Source: a virus. Taken from it: a DNA stretch of 20,172 bases. Position 1 is the stretch's first letter; every line of letters begins with the position of its first letter. Of the stretch, positions 1 through 7,790 are shown piece after piece. The position numbers and the translations under genes were made by a program. The stretch lies in the IMG/VR virus record IMGVR_UViG_3300000153_000011, positions 1-20,172 of that record, one strand, 5' to 3'. Below the pieces are notes generated by a model. That model saw nothing but the letters and a program-made list of their open reading frames with translations. It was not told the DNA's origin and made no database searches.

Positions 1-805
1 GTTTGGTAAAAAGAAACAGTATAGTGATATTAAAGGTGTAGAAAACGTTGAAGATTTATTTTTTGAATTTTTAAGAGTGGCAAATGAAATTAAACCAAAA
101 GTTATTATTGGAGAAAATGTTGAGGGTTTGACAATGGGAGAAGCAAAAGAATATTTCCATAAAATTCAAAATAGATTTGAAGAACTTGGTTATCTTGTTG
201 TTGCTGATGTATTAGACGCAAGTTACTTTGGTGTTCCACAATCTCGTAGAAGAACTTTCTTTATTGCGGTAAGAGAAGATGTAGCAGAGAAAGTAGGTAT
301 TAATTTTATGACAATGTATCAATTGTATCCTGATAAGAATAATTTTAGAACTACATTGGGTGAAGCCATTAATGATATTGTTAATCAAGACCCAGAGGAA
401 ATAGAATACTTAAACAAGGCTTTAGGTCCAGATAAAGCAGTAGGTAAAACTTTGGCCAAAATGCCAAAAGATCCTGAGAAAGTTTTAAGTGGTATGGATT
501 ACCACGATAAAGGTCATCACTTTAACTTAAAGAGAACTAGTAGAAATAAACCTTGTCCAACAATAACAGCTATGGGTAATCTTCCAGGTGTTGCTGGTAC
601 TTGTCACCCAACAGAAAATAGAAAATTTACTATTAAAGAATTAAAAAGAATTATGTCATTACCTGAAGACTTTAAATTGACAGGAAAACATATAAAACAA
701 TCAGAACGTATAGGGCGTATGGTACCACCGTTAATGATGAAGGCACTATCTGAAAGTGTATATAATAAAGTATTAAAACCATATAAGGAGATAACTAATG
801 GCTAA
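1..805 (+). CDS. C5-cytosine DNA methyltransferase, C-terminal part (5' truncated by window edge)
   Basis: The reading frame is open from base 2, so this is the 3' part of a gene that begins outside the window. The GTG at 77 should not be taken as the start. Visible C5-methyltransferase motifs are ENV (motif VI, about 113-121), QSRRR (motif VIII, about 239-253), a KPCPTIT stretch that resembles the target-recognition end of the family, and a C-terminal RMVPP that corresponds to the motif X G-x-x-V-P-P segment. The motif IV Pro-Cys that carries the catalytic cysteine would lie upstream and cannot be checked. The family transfers a methyl group from SAM to C5 of cytosine in DNA. In a phage this usually protects against restriction or marks phage DNA. 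The last codons overlap the next gene's ATG by 8 bases, which suggests translational coupling. Confidence 0.9.
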   Translation, partial: FGKKKQYSDIKGVENVEDLFFEFLRVANEIKPKVIIGENVEGLTMGEAKEYFHKIQNRFEELGYLVVADVLDASYFGVPQSRRRTFFIAVREDVAEKVGINFMTMYQLYPDKNNFRTTLGEAINDIVNQDPEEIEYLNKALGPDKAVGKTLAKMPKDPEKVLSGMDYHDKGHHFNLKRTSRNKPCPTITAMGNLPGVAGTCHPTENRKFTIKELKRIMSLPEDFKLTGKHIKQSERIGRMVPPLMMKALSESVYNKVLKPYKEITNG

Positions 806-1475
806 ATTTACATTCGCAACATCAAAAGAAGGATTTGATAATCATATTGACAAATCAATTAGAGGATATAGTGACCTATGGAGTGATATACTTTCTCTAT
901 CACAATATTTTGTTGAAGATTATACGCAAGTTGTTGATCTAGGTTGTTCTAGTGGTAAACTACTAAAAGGTATGATAGAACAAAATAAAAAACATATACC
1001 ACATGCACAATATACAGGTATAGAAATTGAAGCTGATTTTTTTGGTGACTATAATGATGATGAAAGCAAATATGAAATGTTAAATTATTTTAGAGGTGAT
1101 GTAAGAGATTTTGATTTTGAAAATTGTTCACTAGTAACTTCTATATTTACATTACAATTCATGGCTCCAAAAAATAGACAAGAGATAATTCAAAAAGTTT
1201 ATGATGGATTAAATACAGGTGGTGCTTTTGTCTTTTCTGAAAAGACTCTTAGCTGTAATCCAAGAGTACAAGACATGATGACTTTTTGTTATTATGACTA
1301 CAAAAGAAAAAATTTTAGTGATAAAGAAATACTAGATAAAGAAGTACAATTACGACATATGATGAAGTTAAATACCAAGACTGAACTCTTTACAATGTGT
1401 GAAGATGTTGGATTTGAAGTACATACGTTCTGGCAAAACTATAACTTCTTAGGTTTCATTTGTTTAAAAAAATAG
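798..1475 (+). CDS. CmoA-like class I SAM-dependent methyltransferase
   Basis: A 225-residue Rossmann-fold methyltransferase with the SAM-binding motif DLGCSSG at residues 47-53. It resembles bacterial CmoA (carboxy-SAM synthase of tRNA wobble uridine modification) along its length. Shared features are an N-terminal HIDKSIRGYS-type segment, a GDVRDFDFENCS segment followed by FTLQF, NTGGAFVFSEK, a DYKR segment and a C-terminal NFLGFICLKK. Length is close to CmoA (about 247). By my alignment from memory, the E. coli Arg199 that contacts the carboxyl of carboxy-SAM corresponds to Glu182 here, so it may use ordinary SAM or another ligand. The start at 798 has a good AAGGAGAT site and overlaps the upstream methyltransferase. 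No CmoB homologue is visible in the window. The product and substrate are unknown; the fold and the CmoA likeness are the solid part. Confidence 0.8.
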   Translation: MAKFTFATSKEGFDNHIDKSIRGYSDLWSDILSLSQYFVEDYTQVVDLGCSSGKLLKGMIEQNKKHIPHAQYTGIEIEADFFGDYNDDESKYEMLNYFRGDVRDFDFENCSLVTSIFTLQFMAPKNRQEIIQKVYDGLNTGGAFVFSEKTLSCNPRVQDMMTFCYYDYKRKNFSDKEILDKEVQLRHMMKLNTKTELFTMCEDVGFEVHTFWQNYNFLGFICLKK

Positions 1476-1477
1476 AC

Positions 1478-1506
1478 TTGACAATATAGTAAAAATGTGG
1501 TATTAT
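1478..1506 (+). promoter_or_regulatory. sigma70-type promoter upstream of uvsX
   Basis: TTGACA at 1478-1483, a 17-base spacer, and TATTAT at 1501-1506 give a near-perfect sigma70 promoter in the 53-base gap before uvsX. It implies early or middle transcription of the recombination/replication genes by unmodified host polymerase. Confidence 0.8.
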
Positions 1507-1528
1507 AAGTATTACAAAATAGGAGATA

Positions 1529-2566
1529 ATGAGAATGAGTAACTTTTTAAAAGATATAATTAAAGAAACTGGTAATGAATACGCTGGTTTAGTGAGTGAT
1601 GGTATTGACAGCGCTGACGTAACAAGTTTTATAGACACAGGTTCATATTCTTTTAACGCATTATTATCCGGTAGTATCTATGGAGGTATGCCAGGGAACA
1701 AGATTACTGCTATCGCAGGTGAGGCAGCAACAGGTAAAACATTTTTTGCTTTAGGTATATGTAAAGCATTTTTAGATAAGGATCCTGAAGCAGGTATTAT
1801 CTACTTTGAATCAGAAAGCGCAATCTCAAAAGACATGATTGAAACTAGAGGCATTGATTCGAAAAGAATGGTTGTTGTTCCAGTTTCAACAGTACAAGAA
1901 TTTAGAAGTCAATCTATAAAAATTTTAGACAAATATATCGAACAACCATTAAAAGAAAGAAAACCTTTGCTGTTTGTGTTAGACAGTTTAGGTATGTTAT
2001 CAACCACAAAAGAAATGGAAGATACTGCTGCTGGTAAAGAAACAAGAGATATGACAAGATCGCAAATTGTCAAATCAACATTTAGAGTATTGACATTGAA
2101 ACTTGGTAAAGCAAATGTACCAATGATTATGACCAACCATACATATGATGTTATAGGTTCAATGTTCCCTCAAAAAGAAATGGGTGGAGGAAGTGGTTTA
2201 AAATATGCTGCTTCATCAATTATCTATCTATCTAAAAGAAAAGAAAAAGATGGTACTGAAATTATTGGTAACATTATACATTGTAAAAATTATAAATCAA
2301 GGTTAACAAAAGAAAACGCAAAAATAGATGTAAAACTAACTTACAAAAGAGGCTTAGACAAATACTATGGTCTTATTGAACTTGCTGAAGAAGCTGGTAT
2401 CTTTAAGAAAGTATCTACAAGATACGAAATGCCAGATGGTGTTAAAGTCTTTGGTAAGAACATCAATGATAATCCTGAAAAATATTTTACAAAAGAGGTA
2501 TTAGATAAAATAGATGTCCAAGCAAAACGAAAATTTAGTTACGGAACAGAAGAATCAGACGAATAA
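1529..2566 (+). CDS. uvsX: UvsX-like RecA-family recombinase
   Basis: A T4 UvsX-type strand-exchange ATPase that coats single-stranded DNA for recombination-dependent replication and repair. Walker A is GEAATGKT at residues 64-71 and Walker B is LLFVLD ending at Asp152. Further matches to T4 UvsX are YFESE, the [10 protein letters not shown] stretch with DMTR after it, NHTYD, and the MGGGSG loop (DNA-binding region). Length is 345 residues against about 390 for T4 UvsX; the C-terminal tail is shorter but still acidic (EESDE). Two in-frame ATGs exist, 1529 and 1535. The AGGAG at 1521-1525 is only 3 bases from the first and 9 from the second, so 1535 (MSNFLKD) may be the true start. The gene follows its own sigma70 promoter and heads a replication block with the helicase. 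Confidence 0.95.
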   Translation: MRMSNFLKDIIKETGNEYAGLVSDGIDSADVTSFIDTGSYSFNALLSGSIYGGMPGNKITAIAGEAATGKTFFALGICKAFLDKDPEAGIIYFESESAISKDMIETRGIDSKRMVVVPVSTVQEFRSQSIKILDKYIEQPLKERKPLLFVLDSLGMLSTTKEMEDTAAGKETRDMTRSQIVKSTFRVLTLKLGKANVPMIMTNHTYDVIGSMFPQKEMGGGSGLKYAASSIIYLSKRKEKDGTEIIGNIIHCKNYKSRLTKENAKIDVKLTYKRGLDKYYGLIELAEEAGIFKKVSTRYEMPDGVKVFGKNINDNPEKYFTKEVLDKIDVQAKRKFSYGTEESDE

Positions 2567-2843
2567 AAGATATATCTTTGCTCAAAAAGATGGTGAAGAC
2601 TTTAGTTGTATAAAGTTAGCCGAAGGCAAGTACAAAGATATAATTTATAAGTATGATAAGGTTAAGTTTGCTCCTGAAGCAAATGCTAATGGTGAGATTC
2701 CGTTAAAGTTTACCTATGATATTTTTCTAAACCCTAACAAAGTAGAAGTTAAAGATACTGAGTTTAAGAATTATATTGGTGATATATTATTAGAATTAGT
2801 TGAAGACCAACTAAAAAATGGAACAATGGTGATTGATGAGTAA
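2514..2843 (+). CDS. Conserved small phage protein between uvsX and helicase, function unknown
   Basis: A 109-residue protein that I do not recognise as a named family. Its first 53 bases overlap the end of uvsX in another frame, and its end overlaps the helicase start by 8 bases, so it looks translationally coupled to both. The N-terminal ~18 residues (within the overlap) are Gln/Asn-rich and probably disordered. The rest, from about residue 19, alternates charged and hydrophobic residues and ends with a helix-like segment ([14 protein letters not shown]). There is no signal peptide or membrane segment. No clear Shine-Dalgarno precedes the ATG at 2514. Position between recombinase and helicase suggests a replication accessory role, but this is only context. 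Confidence 0.75.
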   Translation: MSKQNENLVTEQKNQTNKRYIFAQKDGEDFSCIKLAEGKYKDIIYKYDKVKFAPEANANGEIPLKFTYDIFLNPNKVEVKDTEFKNYIGDILLELVEDQLKNGTMVIDE

Positions 2844-4221
2844 CGATAGAATTGAAAATACAATATTAACAAGTCTTTTTTATGTAGAAGAATACACTAG
2901 AAAAGTTTTACCGTTCATAAAAAGTACGTATTTTAATAAACGTGATGAACAATTATTGTTTAGTGAAATTGATACCTTTGTTCAAAAATATAAAAATCTT
3001 CCAACAAAAGAAGCAATACTAATTGAACTTAATAATACAAAAAATATAAATGAAGAAGAATTTAAGAATGTTAAAGATTTAGTAAACTCTATTTCAAAAC
3101 CAGAAGACGTAGATATTAACTGGTTATTAGATACAACAGAAAAGTTTTGTAAAGATAGAGCAGTACATAACGCAGTACTTGAAGGTATACAAATATTAGA
3201 TAACAAAGATAAGCTTAGAACACCAGAGGCGATACCAAGTATTCTAGCAGATGCTCTAGCAGTTTCATTTGATAATCACGTTGGTCACGATTATATTGGT
3301 GATGCACAAGAAAGATTTGAGTGGTACCACACAAAAGAAAAACGTTACAAATTTGATTTAAGTTATTTCAATCGTATTACAAAAGGCGGTATACCAAGTA
3401 AGACTTTAAACATTGCTCTAGCAGGCACAGGTGTAGGTAAATCTTTGTTTATGTGTCATGTTGCTTCAAGTTTCTTAACACAAGGCTTAAACGTTCTCTA
3501 TATCACACTAGAGATGTCAGAAGAACGGATTGCGGAAAGAATAGATGCAAACTTATTTGATGTTTCTATGGACGATTTACGTACCATACCAAAAGATTTA
3601 TATGATAATAAGTTAACTAAATTAGAGGATAAGACAAAAGGTAGACTAATCATTAAAGAATATCCTACTGCAGCTGCTCATAGTGGTCACTTTAAAAGTC
3701 TATTAAATGAATTAGCATTAAAGAAATCATTTAGACCTCAAGTTATTTTTATTGACTATCTAAACATTTGTGCTTCAAGCAGATTTAAAGGTGGTAATAT
3801 ATCTTCTTATTTTTATGTTAAAGCAATCGCTGAAGAATTAAGAGGTTTAGCTGTTGAGTTTGATGTGCCAATCTTTAGTGCAACACAAACTACTAGAACT
3901 GGGTTTGTAAGTACAGACATTGGATTAGAAGATACTGCAGAATCATTTGGTCTACCAGCAACTGCTGACTTTATGTTTGCTTTAATGACTAATGATGAAT
4001 TAGATGCATTAGGTCAAATGAAAGTAAAACAATTAAAAAATAGATACAACGACCCGGGTGTTAATAGAGCATTTATATTAGGGGTTGACAAAGCTAAAAT
4101 GAGATTATATGATGTTGAAAACTCAGCACAAAATATTGTAAATAGCAATCAAACAAAAGAAAAAGAAAACTATCCAAATCCAGATCAGACTTATGAGAAA
4201 TTTTCAGATTTTAAACTTTAA
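2836..4221 (+). CDS. 41: DnaB-family replicative helicase (T4 gp41-like)
   Basis: A RecA-fold hexameric helicase that unwinds the phage replication fork 5' to 3' and recruits primase. From the ATG at 2836 the protein has 461 residues. The N-terminal ~140 residues form the helical DnaB-N-like region. Walker A is GTGVGKS at residues 197-203, the following segment LYITLEMSEERIAERI matches the DnaB motif H1a, Walker B is VIFIDYLN with Asp307, and SATQTTRTG is the DnaB motif 3/H3-like segment. A TTG one codon upstream (2833) keeps the same frame, but ATG is preferred. The start overlaps the upstream gene. T4 gp41 is about 475 residues, so the length fits. Primase and the loader are not in this window. 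Confidence 0.95.
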   Translation: MSNDRIENTILTSLFYVEEYTRKVLPFIKSTYFNKRDEQLLFSEIDTFVQKYKNLPTKEAILIELNNTKNINEEEFKNVKDLVNSISKPEDVDINWLLDTTEKFCKDRAVHNAVLEGIQILDNKDKLRTPEAIPSILADALAVSFDNHVGHDYIGDAQERFEWYHTKEKRYKFDLSYFNRITKGGIPSKTLNIALAGTGVGKSLFMCHVASSFLTQGLNVLYITLEMSEERIAERIDANLFDVSMDDLRTIPKDLYDNKLTKLEDKTKGRLIIKEYPTAAAHSGHFKSLLNELALKKSFRPQVIFIDYLNICASSRFKGGNISSYFYVKAIAEELRGLAVEFDVPIFSATQTTRTGFVSTDIGLEDTAESFGLPATADFMFALMTNDELDALGQMKVKQLKNRYNDPGVNRAFILGVDKAKMRLYDVENSAQNIVNSNQTKEKENYPNPDQTYEKFSDFKL

Positions 4222-4487
4222 TGAACAAACTACAAAAAGTAAAATTTCATAGGGGTGATAGAAGACCCGGGGATAATAGTGAGGATACTTTGAATTATAA
4301 AAGTAAGATGGTAAAATCCAAAGGTGATATTCTATGGCGTGTACTAGAGTACCCAAAAAAGACAGTTGTTGCTGAATATTTTTTTGAAGAAGACGCTAAT
4401 AAATTTGTTAAATTTCAAAATAAAAATCAAGTATGGAAATTAGAGGGTGGAATACCCAAATTTCTATACATTAAAACCGTAAAATAG
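4221..4487 (+). CDS. Small basic protein of unknown function downstream of helicase
   Basis: 88 residues, starting at a TAATG junction with the helicase stop, so probably translated by coupling. The N-terminus is basic (KVKFHRGDRRPGD). The middle (DILWRVLEYPKKTVVAEYFFEEDANKFVKFQ) reads like a small alpha/beta fold. There is no signal peptide, membrane segment or recognised motif. It is the last gene before the promoter region at 4500, so it closes the uvsX-helicase unit. Confidence 0.7.
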   Translation: MNKLQKVKFHRGDRRPGDNSEDTLNYKSKMVKSKGDILWRVLEYPKKTVVAEYFFEEDANKFVKFQNKNQVWKLEGGIPKFLYIKTVK

Positions 4488-4499
4488 ATATAATATCCC

Positions 4500-4528
4500 T
4501 TGACATTAACCCCTAAATAGTATATAAT
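4500..4528 (+). promoter_or_regulatory. Consensus sigma70 promoter
   Basis: TTGACA at 4500-4505, 17-base spacer, TATAAT at 4523-4528: both hexamers match the consensus exactly. It lies in the 106-base gap upstream of the gene starting at 4594 and shares its last base with a TATAAATA box. Confidence 0.85.
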
Positions 4529-4535
4529 ATAAATA
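4528..4535 (+). promoter_or_regulatory. T4-type late promoter box TATAAATA
   Basis: An exact TATAAATA, the T4 late-promoter element recognised by the phage late sigma factor gp55, directly after the sigma70 -10 box. Predicted transcription would start near 4541, about 50 bases before the next gene. In such AT-rich DNA an 8-base match can be chance, but the intergenic position supports it. Confidence 0.55.
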
Positions 4536-4593
4536 TATACGTTGAATTATATGGAAAATGTGATTATAGTAATGGAAACACAATGAAAGAGAA

Positions 4594-5811
4594 ATGTTTA
4601 GTTTTAAGGGATTTATTACAAAAGATAGGAATACTCATTTAGAACACCTAGAAGATGCTATCATAGATAAAGGTTCTGCAGGTGGGCAAAGTGCTATTAA
4701 TTTTTTAAAGTCAGTAAGAAATATGCTGGCTGGTTCATCAAGTAATAAAGTCAACATGACCGTCAAGTGGGACGGCGCTCCAGCAATCATTTGTGGTACT
4801 AATCCTGAAAACGGAAAATTCTTTGTAGGTACTAAATCAGTTTTCAACAAAAATCCAAAAGTCAATTACACAGTAGGTGATATAAGAAAAAATCACTCTG
4901 GTGAGTTAGCAGAAAAACTAACAGTTGCATTAAGAGAATTAAGGCGTCTAGGTATCAATGGGGTACTTCAAGGTGACTTTCTATTCACTCCTTCAGATTT
5001 AAAAAAAATTAATATAGATGGTGAGAGTATGGTTTCATTTACACCAAATACTATTACTTACGCAGTACCAACTAGTTCAATGCTTGCTAAAAAAATATTA
5101 AGAGCAAGAATGGGTATAGTTTTTCATACAAAATATACAGGTAAAACTTTAGATAGTATGACAGCTGGTTTTGGAACTATTAGAGGATCAGCAACAAATG
5201 TATTTTTAGCAAGTGCTGGTTACAAAGATGTATCAGGTTCTGTAAAACTAACAAGAAGTGAACTTACACAATTTAATGCGAAGTTAAGAATGGCAGAAGG
5301 ATCTTTATTAAAAGCTTCAAAAGTAATAGATGAAATGAGTATAACTTCTTCAGAAGGTCTTGGTGTTGGATATAGATTAAAAACTTTCTTTAATCACTAC
5401 ATTAGAAACACACAAGGACACATGGCCAAGATAAAAAGTTTAGTAGATATGTTTAGAGATTACTATGTAAATATTTTACAAGCAGAAATAGATAGTAAAA
5501 AGTCACCTGCAGGTAAACAAAAATATAAAGACATATTAGAAAAGAATTTAACATTTATAGATAGAAATAAGAATGGATTATACTTTGCCATTGCTTCACA
5601 CGTAACTTTACAAAATGCTAAAAACTTTTTAGTAAATAAAATGAGTGAGATACAAAGTATAGGTCACTTTTTAAAAACTTCAACAGGATATAAAGTAACA
5701 GCTCCCGAAGGATTTGTAGCTGTTGATAAAGTTGCCGGCGCTGTTAAATTAGTAGATAGATTAGAGTTTAGTAGAGCTAACTTTACAATGCCAAAAGGGT
5801 GGAGTAATTAA
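4594..5811 (+). CDS. Putative KxDG nucleotidyltransferase/ligase-like protein
   Basis: 405 residues. The strongest signal is VKWDGAPAI with Lys58-Trp-Asp-Gly61, the KxDG motif I of ATP-dependent DNA/RNA ligases and capping enzymes, where the lysine takes AMP or GMP. It is followed by KFFVGTKSVF and later VLQGDFLF (Gly127-Asp128), which could stand for ligase motif III (usually DGE). Motifs IV and V are not obvious. I believe similar proteins are widespread in marine T4-like phages as a conserved family of unknown function (DUF6267-like), but cannot verify this here. The C-terminal half (from about residue 230) is helical. The start at 4594 has only a weak purine-rich site (AAAGAGAA). The next gene, a P-loop kinase, follows after 3 bases, which fits a nucleic-acid end-processing pair. 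Ligase activity is an inference. Confidence 0.75.
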   Translation: MFSFKGFITKDRNTHLEHLEDAIIDKGSAGGQSAINFLKSVRNMLAGSSSNKVNMTVKWDGAPAIICGTNPENGKFFVGTKSVFNKNPKVNYTVGDIRKNHSGELAEKLTVALRELRRLGINGVLQGDFLFTPSDLKKINIDGESMVSFTPNTITYAVPTSSMLAKKILRARMGIVFHTKYTGKTLDSMTAGFGTIRGSATNVFLASAGYKDVSGSVKLTRSELTQFNAKLRMAEGSLLKASKVIDEMSITSSEGLGVGYRLKTFFNHYIRNTQGHMAKIKSLVDMFRDYYVNILQAEIDSKKSPAGKQKYKDILEKNLTFIDRNKNGLYFAIASHVTLQNAKNFLVNKMSEIQSIGHFLKTSTGYKVTAPEGFVAVDKVAGAVKLVDRLEFSRANFTMPKGWSN

Positions 5812-5814
5812 AAG

Positions 5815-6564
5815 ATGATGAATGATAAAGATGTACAAGAACATCACAAAATGTTAAAAAAATTAACTAATACAAAATCTTTAACAGAATTTAGAGAATA
5901 TTTGAAAGAGGGTATTTACGATCCTGGTATATTTAAAGCATTCTTTTTAGCTGGTGGTCCAGGTTCAGGTAAATCATTTGTTACACAATCAGCCTTTGCT
6001 GGTACGGGATTAAAAGTAGTTAATTCAGATAGTGCTTTTGAAACAGGATTAAAGAAAACTAATCTATCTCTTAAAATGCCAGATGAAGAAGAATACTTTA
6101 GAAATATTATAAGACAAAAGGCAAAGACAACTACTGCCACTATGTTAGATACCTATGTTAATGGTAGACTTGGTTTAATTATTGATGCAACTGGTAGAGA
6201 TTTACCGCTTGTTACTAGACAAGTATCTATGTTAAAAGCTATAGGTTATGATTGTTATATGATATTTGTAAATACAAGTTTAGATGTAGCGATACAAAGA
6301 AATATTAATAGACCTAGAACAATTCCTGAATACCTTGTAAAAAATAATTGGGAAAAAGTACAATTAAATATAGGTACCTTTCAAAGAATTTTTAGTCCAA
6401 AAAGAATGATGATCCTTGACAATAATAGAAGCGAGAAAGAGTTAGTATCAGTAACACTAAATAGTGCGTCAAGGTTTATACGAAGTCAATTAAATAAAAA
6501 ACCAGAAAATTACATTGCGTTAAGTTGGATAAAGAAAGAACTAGATGCAAAAAGAAATATATGA
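5815..6564 (+). CDS. P-loop kinase (polynucleotide/zeta-toxin-type fold)
   Basis: 249 residues with a Walker A GGPGSGKS at residues 47-54 preceded by FFLA, then VVNSDS and a LIIDATGRD strand typical of the P-loop kinases that include polynucleotide kinase and zeta toxins, and an RNINRPRTIPE lid-like segment with arginines. It probably phosphorylates a nucleic-acid 5' end, nucleotide or small molecule with ATP; the substrate cannot be told. Residues 22-33 (SLTEFREYLKEG) resemble the capsid-targeting peptide seen at the N-terminus of several neighbours. It follows the KxDG protein by 3 bases. Two start ATGs (5815, 5818) are adjacent, and GGTGGAG about 10 bases upstream is the likely ribosome site. 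A kinase role is well supported, the substrate is not. Confidence 0.85.
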   Translation: MMNDKDVQEHHKMLKKLTNTKSLTEFREYLKEGIYDPGIFKAFFLAGGPGSGKSFVTQSAFAGTGLKVVNSDSAFETGLKKTNLSLKMPDEEEYFRNIIRQKAKTTTATMLDTYVNGRLGLIIDATGRDLPLVTRQVSMLKAIGYDCYMIFVNTSLDVAIQRNINRPRTIPEYLVKNNWEKVQLNIGTFQRIFSPKRMMILDNNRSEKELVSVTLNSASRFIRSQLNKKPENYIALSWIKKELDAKRNI

Positions 6565-6578
6565 GTAAAGGAGATGAA

Positions 6579-7031
6579 ATGAAAGTATCAAGTGAAACAG
6601 CGATAAGTATGCCAATGAAAAATTTGCTAGCTATAGTAGCAACTGTTGCTGTAGGAGTATGGGCTTACTTTGGTGTGATCGAAAGATTAAATCGTATCGA
6701 AACAAATGAAGAACTGATTAGAAAAGATTTAACTCAAGCAAGTGAGAGAATTGAAGCTGATTTAGAAAAGAATACAGAATTTAGAATCAAATGGCCAAGG
6801 GGAGAAATGGGATCTCCACCTGCTGATTCCGAACAGTATATGCTTATTGAACATATGTCCGGACAAATGGATAAAATTACCATTCGTTTAGAAAAAATGA
6901 TGAACAACGGAGTAAACATCATAAGATTACAAGAAGATGTTAAGGCCATGAGAGATGATATTGAGAAGTTGAAAGACAGTAATCGTAGTATAATTTATGA
7001 AAATGGTAACACTCATAAAAAAAAGGAATAA
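6579..7031 (+). CDS. Membrane-anchored coiled-coil protein, function unknown
   Basis: 150 residues from the ATG at 6579, which has AAAGGAG (6567-6573) five bases upstream. The frame is open further upstream and has another ATG at 6561 that overlaps the kinase stop, but without as good a site. One membrane helix near the N-terminus (about residues 10-30, NLLAIVATVAVGVWAYFGVI) is followed by a long heptad-like, charged region and a second coiled-coil stretch near the C-terminus (RLQEDVKAMRDDIEKL). The topology is N-in single-pass with a long soluble part. It resembles phage membrane proteins of spanin or tape-measure-accessory shape, but no family is recognised and a lysis role is not shown. 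Confidence 0.75.
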   Translation: MKVSSETAISMPMKNLLAIVATVAVGVWAYFGVIERLNRIETNEELIRKDLTQASERIEADLEKNTEFRIKWPRGEMGSPPADSEQYMLIEHMSGQMDKITIRLEKMMNNGVNIIRLQEDVKAMRDDIEKLKDSNRSIIYENGNTHKKKE

Positions 7032-7032
7032 A

Positions 7033-7359
7033 ATGAAGAAAATAATAACAACACTTTTTATATTATTGTTTGTGAATATTGCTATTGCTTTAGAATACAA
7101 GCCGGGTAAGGCGCATCCAAATAAAGAGGGCGTTGTTGGTCTATTGTTAATACTAAACGGTACAATAATTGAACACGTTTTTAAACCAAACATATCAACT
7201 TGTCTTAAATCTAAAAGAGTAGCACAAAGACAAATGGATTCAAATGGTAAAAGCGAGAGAGTACAATTTGCTTGTAAGATATTAGTAGCAGATTTAGAAG
7301 AAGATTCACAGACAAAATATGGATTAAGAATAACTAAAATAATATCAGGAGGAAACTAA
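7033..7359 (+). CDS. Small exported two-cysteine protein (paralogue 1)
   Basis: 108 residues from the ATG at 7033, with AAAAGGA just upstream; an ATG at 6997 in the same frame lies inside the preceding gene and lacks a site. The N-terminus is a clear Sec signal peptide (MKKIITTLFILLFVNIAIA, likely cut after residue 19). The mature part has Cys57 in a TCLKSKR motif and Cys81 in a QFAC motif, spaced 24 residues apart, probably a disulfide in the periplasm. The same pattern occurs in the next gene, so the two are paralogues. Function is unknown. Export of phage proteins to the periplasm suggests envelope modification, lysis timing or superinfection exclusion. Confidence 0.8.
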   Translation: MKKIITTLFILLFVNIAIALEYKPGKAHPNKEGVVGLLLILNGTIIEHVFKPNISTCLKSKRVAQRQMDSNGKSERVQFACKILVADLEEDSQTKYGLRITKIISGGN

Positions 7360-7787
7360 TGAACAAGTTAGAAAAGTATATAATTATATGTATGTTTTTT
7401 ACCATACTTTTTGTAGGTTTAAACGTAAAAGCAGAAACACAAGAAGCACTAGATGTTGCTGAGAAGAAAGGCCTTATAGATTTAACTCCATCTGAACCAG
7501 AAATAGGCATTGTATTTGCAGTTTGTATATTTGAAAATGAAGATGGTACAAGGAAATTAGTAGATCATAGAGAAGCTATTAATATGAGTCACTGCTTGAA
7601 AGAGAAAAGAAAAGCGGAAAAGAAATATAAACAAATGAAGATAGACGGACTAACCGTTGGTTCATTTATATTTGCTTGTGATAAAGTAAAAGCAGAGATA
7701 GAGGTATTAGAGAATGGTGATTGGCGTATTGTAAAGATATTAGATAAATATCACGAAGCATATAAAAAGAAGAAGATTTACGAGTAA
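7359..7787 (+). CDS. Small exported two-cysteine protein (paralogue 2)
   Basis: 142 residues, beginning at a TAATG junction with its paralogue and preceded by a full AGGAGG at 7347-7352. An N-terminal hydrophobic segment (about residues 7-24) with a VKA site near residue 25 looks like a signal peptide. The mature part repeats the pattern of the upstream protein: Cys79 in HCLKEKR, Cys107 in FIFAC (28 apart), then a short C-terminal strand (WRIVKIL against RITKI in paralogue 1). An additional Cys56 is unique to this copy, and the C-terminus is Lys-rich. The pair arose by tandem duplication and has diverged strongly. Function is not known. Confidence 0.8.
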   Translation: MNKLEKYIIICMFFTILFVGLNVKAETQEALDVAEKKGLIDLTPSEPEIGIVFAVCIFENEDGTRKLVDHREAINMSHCLKEKRKAEKKYKQMKIDGLTVGSFIFACDKVKAEIEVLENGDWRIVKILDKYHEAYKKKKIYE

Positions 7788-7790
7788 TAT

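Noticed and set aside
77-805. GTG at 77 as the start of the cytosine methyltransferase
   Set aside because: The frame continues open to the window edge, and essential N-terminal motifs (SAM-binding, Pro-Cys) would be missing; the gene is cut by the window.
4551-4586. Possible 11-codon leader peptide upstream of the 4594 gene
   Set aside because: Short ATG-to-TGA run without a ribosome site or regulatory structure; such runs are common by chance in AT-rich DNA.
6525-6578. Longer N-terminus for the membrane coiled-coil gene (TTG at 6525 or ATG at 6561)
   Set aside because: The AAAGGAG site is placed correctly only for the ATG at 6579, and the extension lies mainly inside the kinase gene.
6927-7193. 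Hydrophobic minus-strand ORFs here and elsewhere (also near 1456, 9266, 16114)
   Set aside because: They lie antisense to well-supported genes, lack ribosome sites, and their hydrophobic composition is the expected mirror of Lys/Glu/Asn-rich coding on the other strand.
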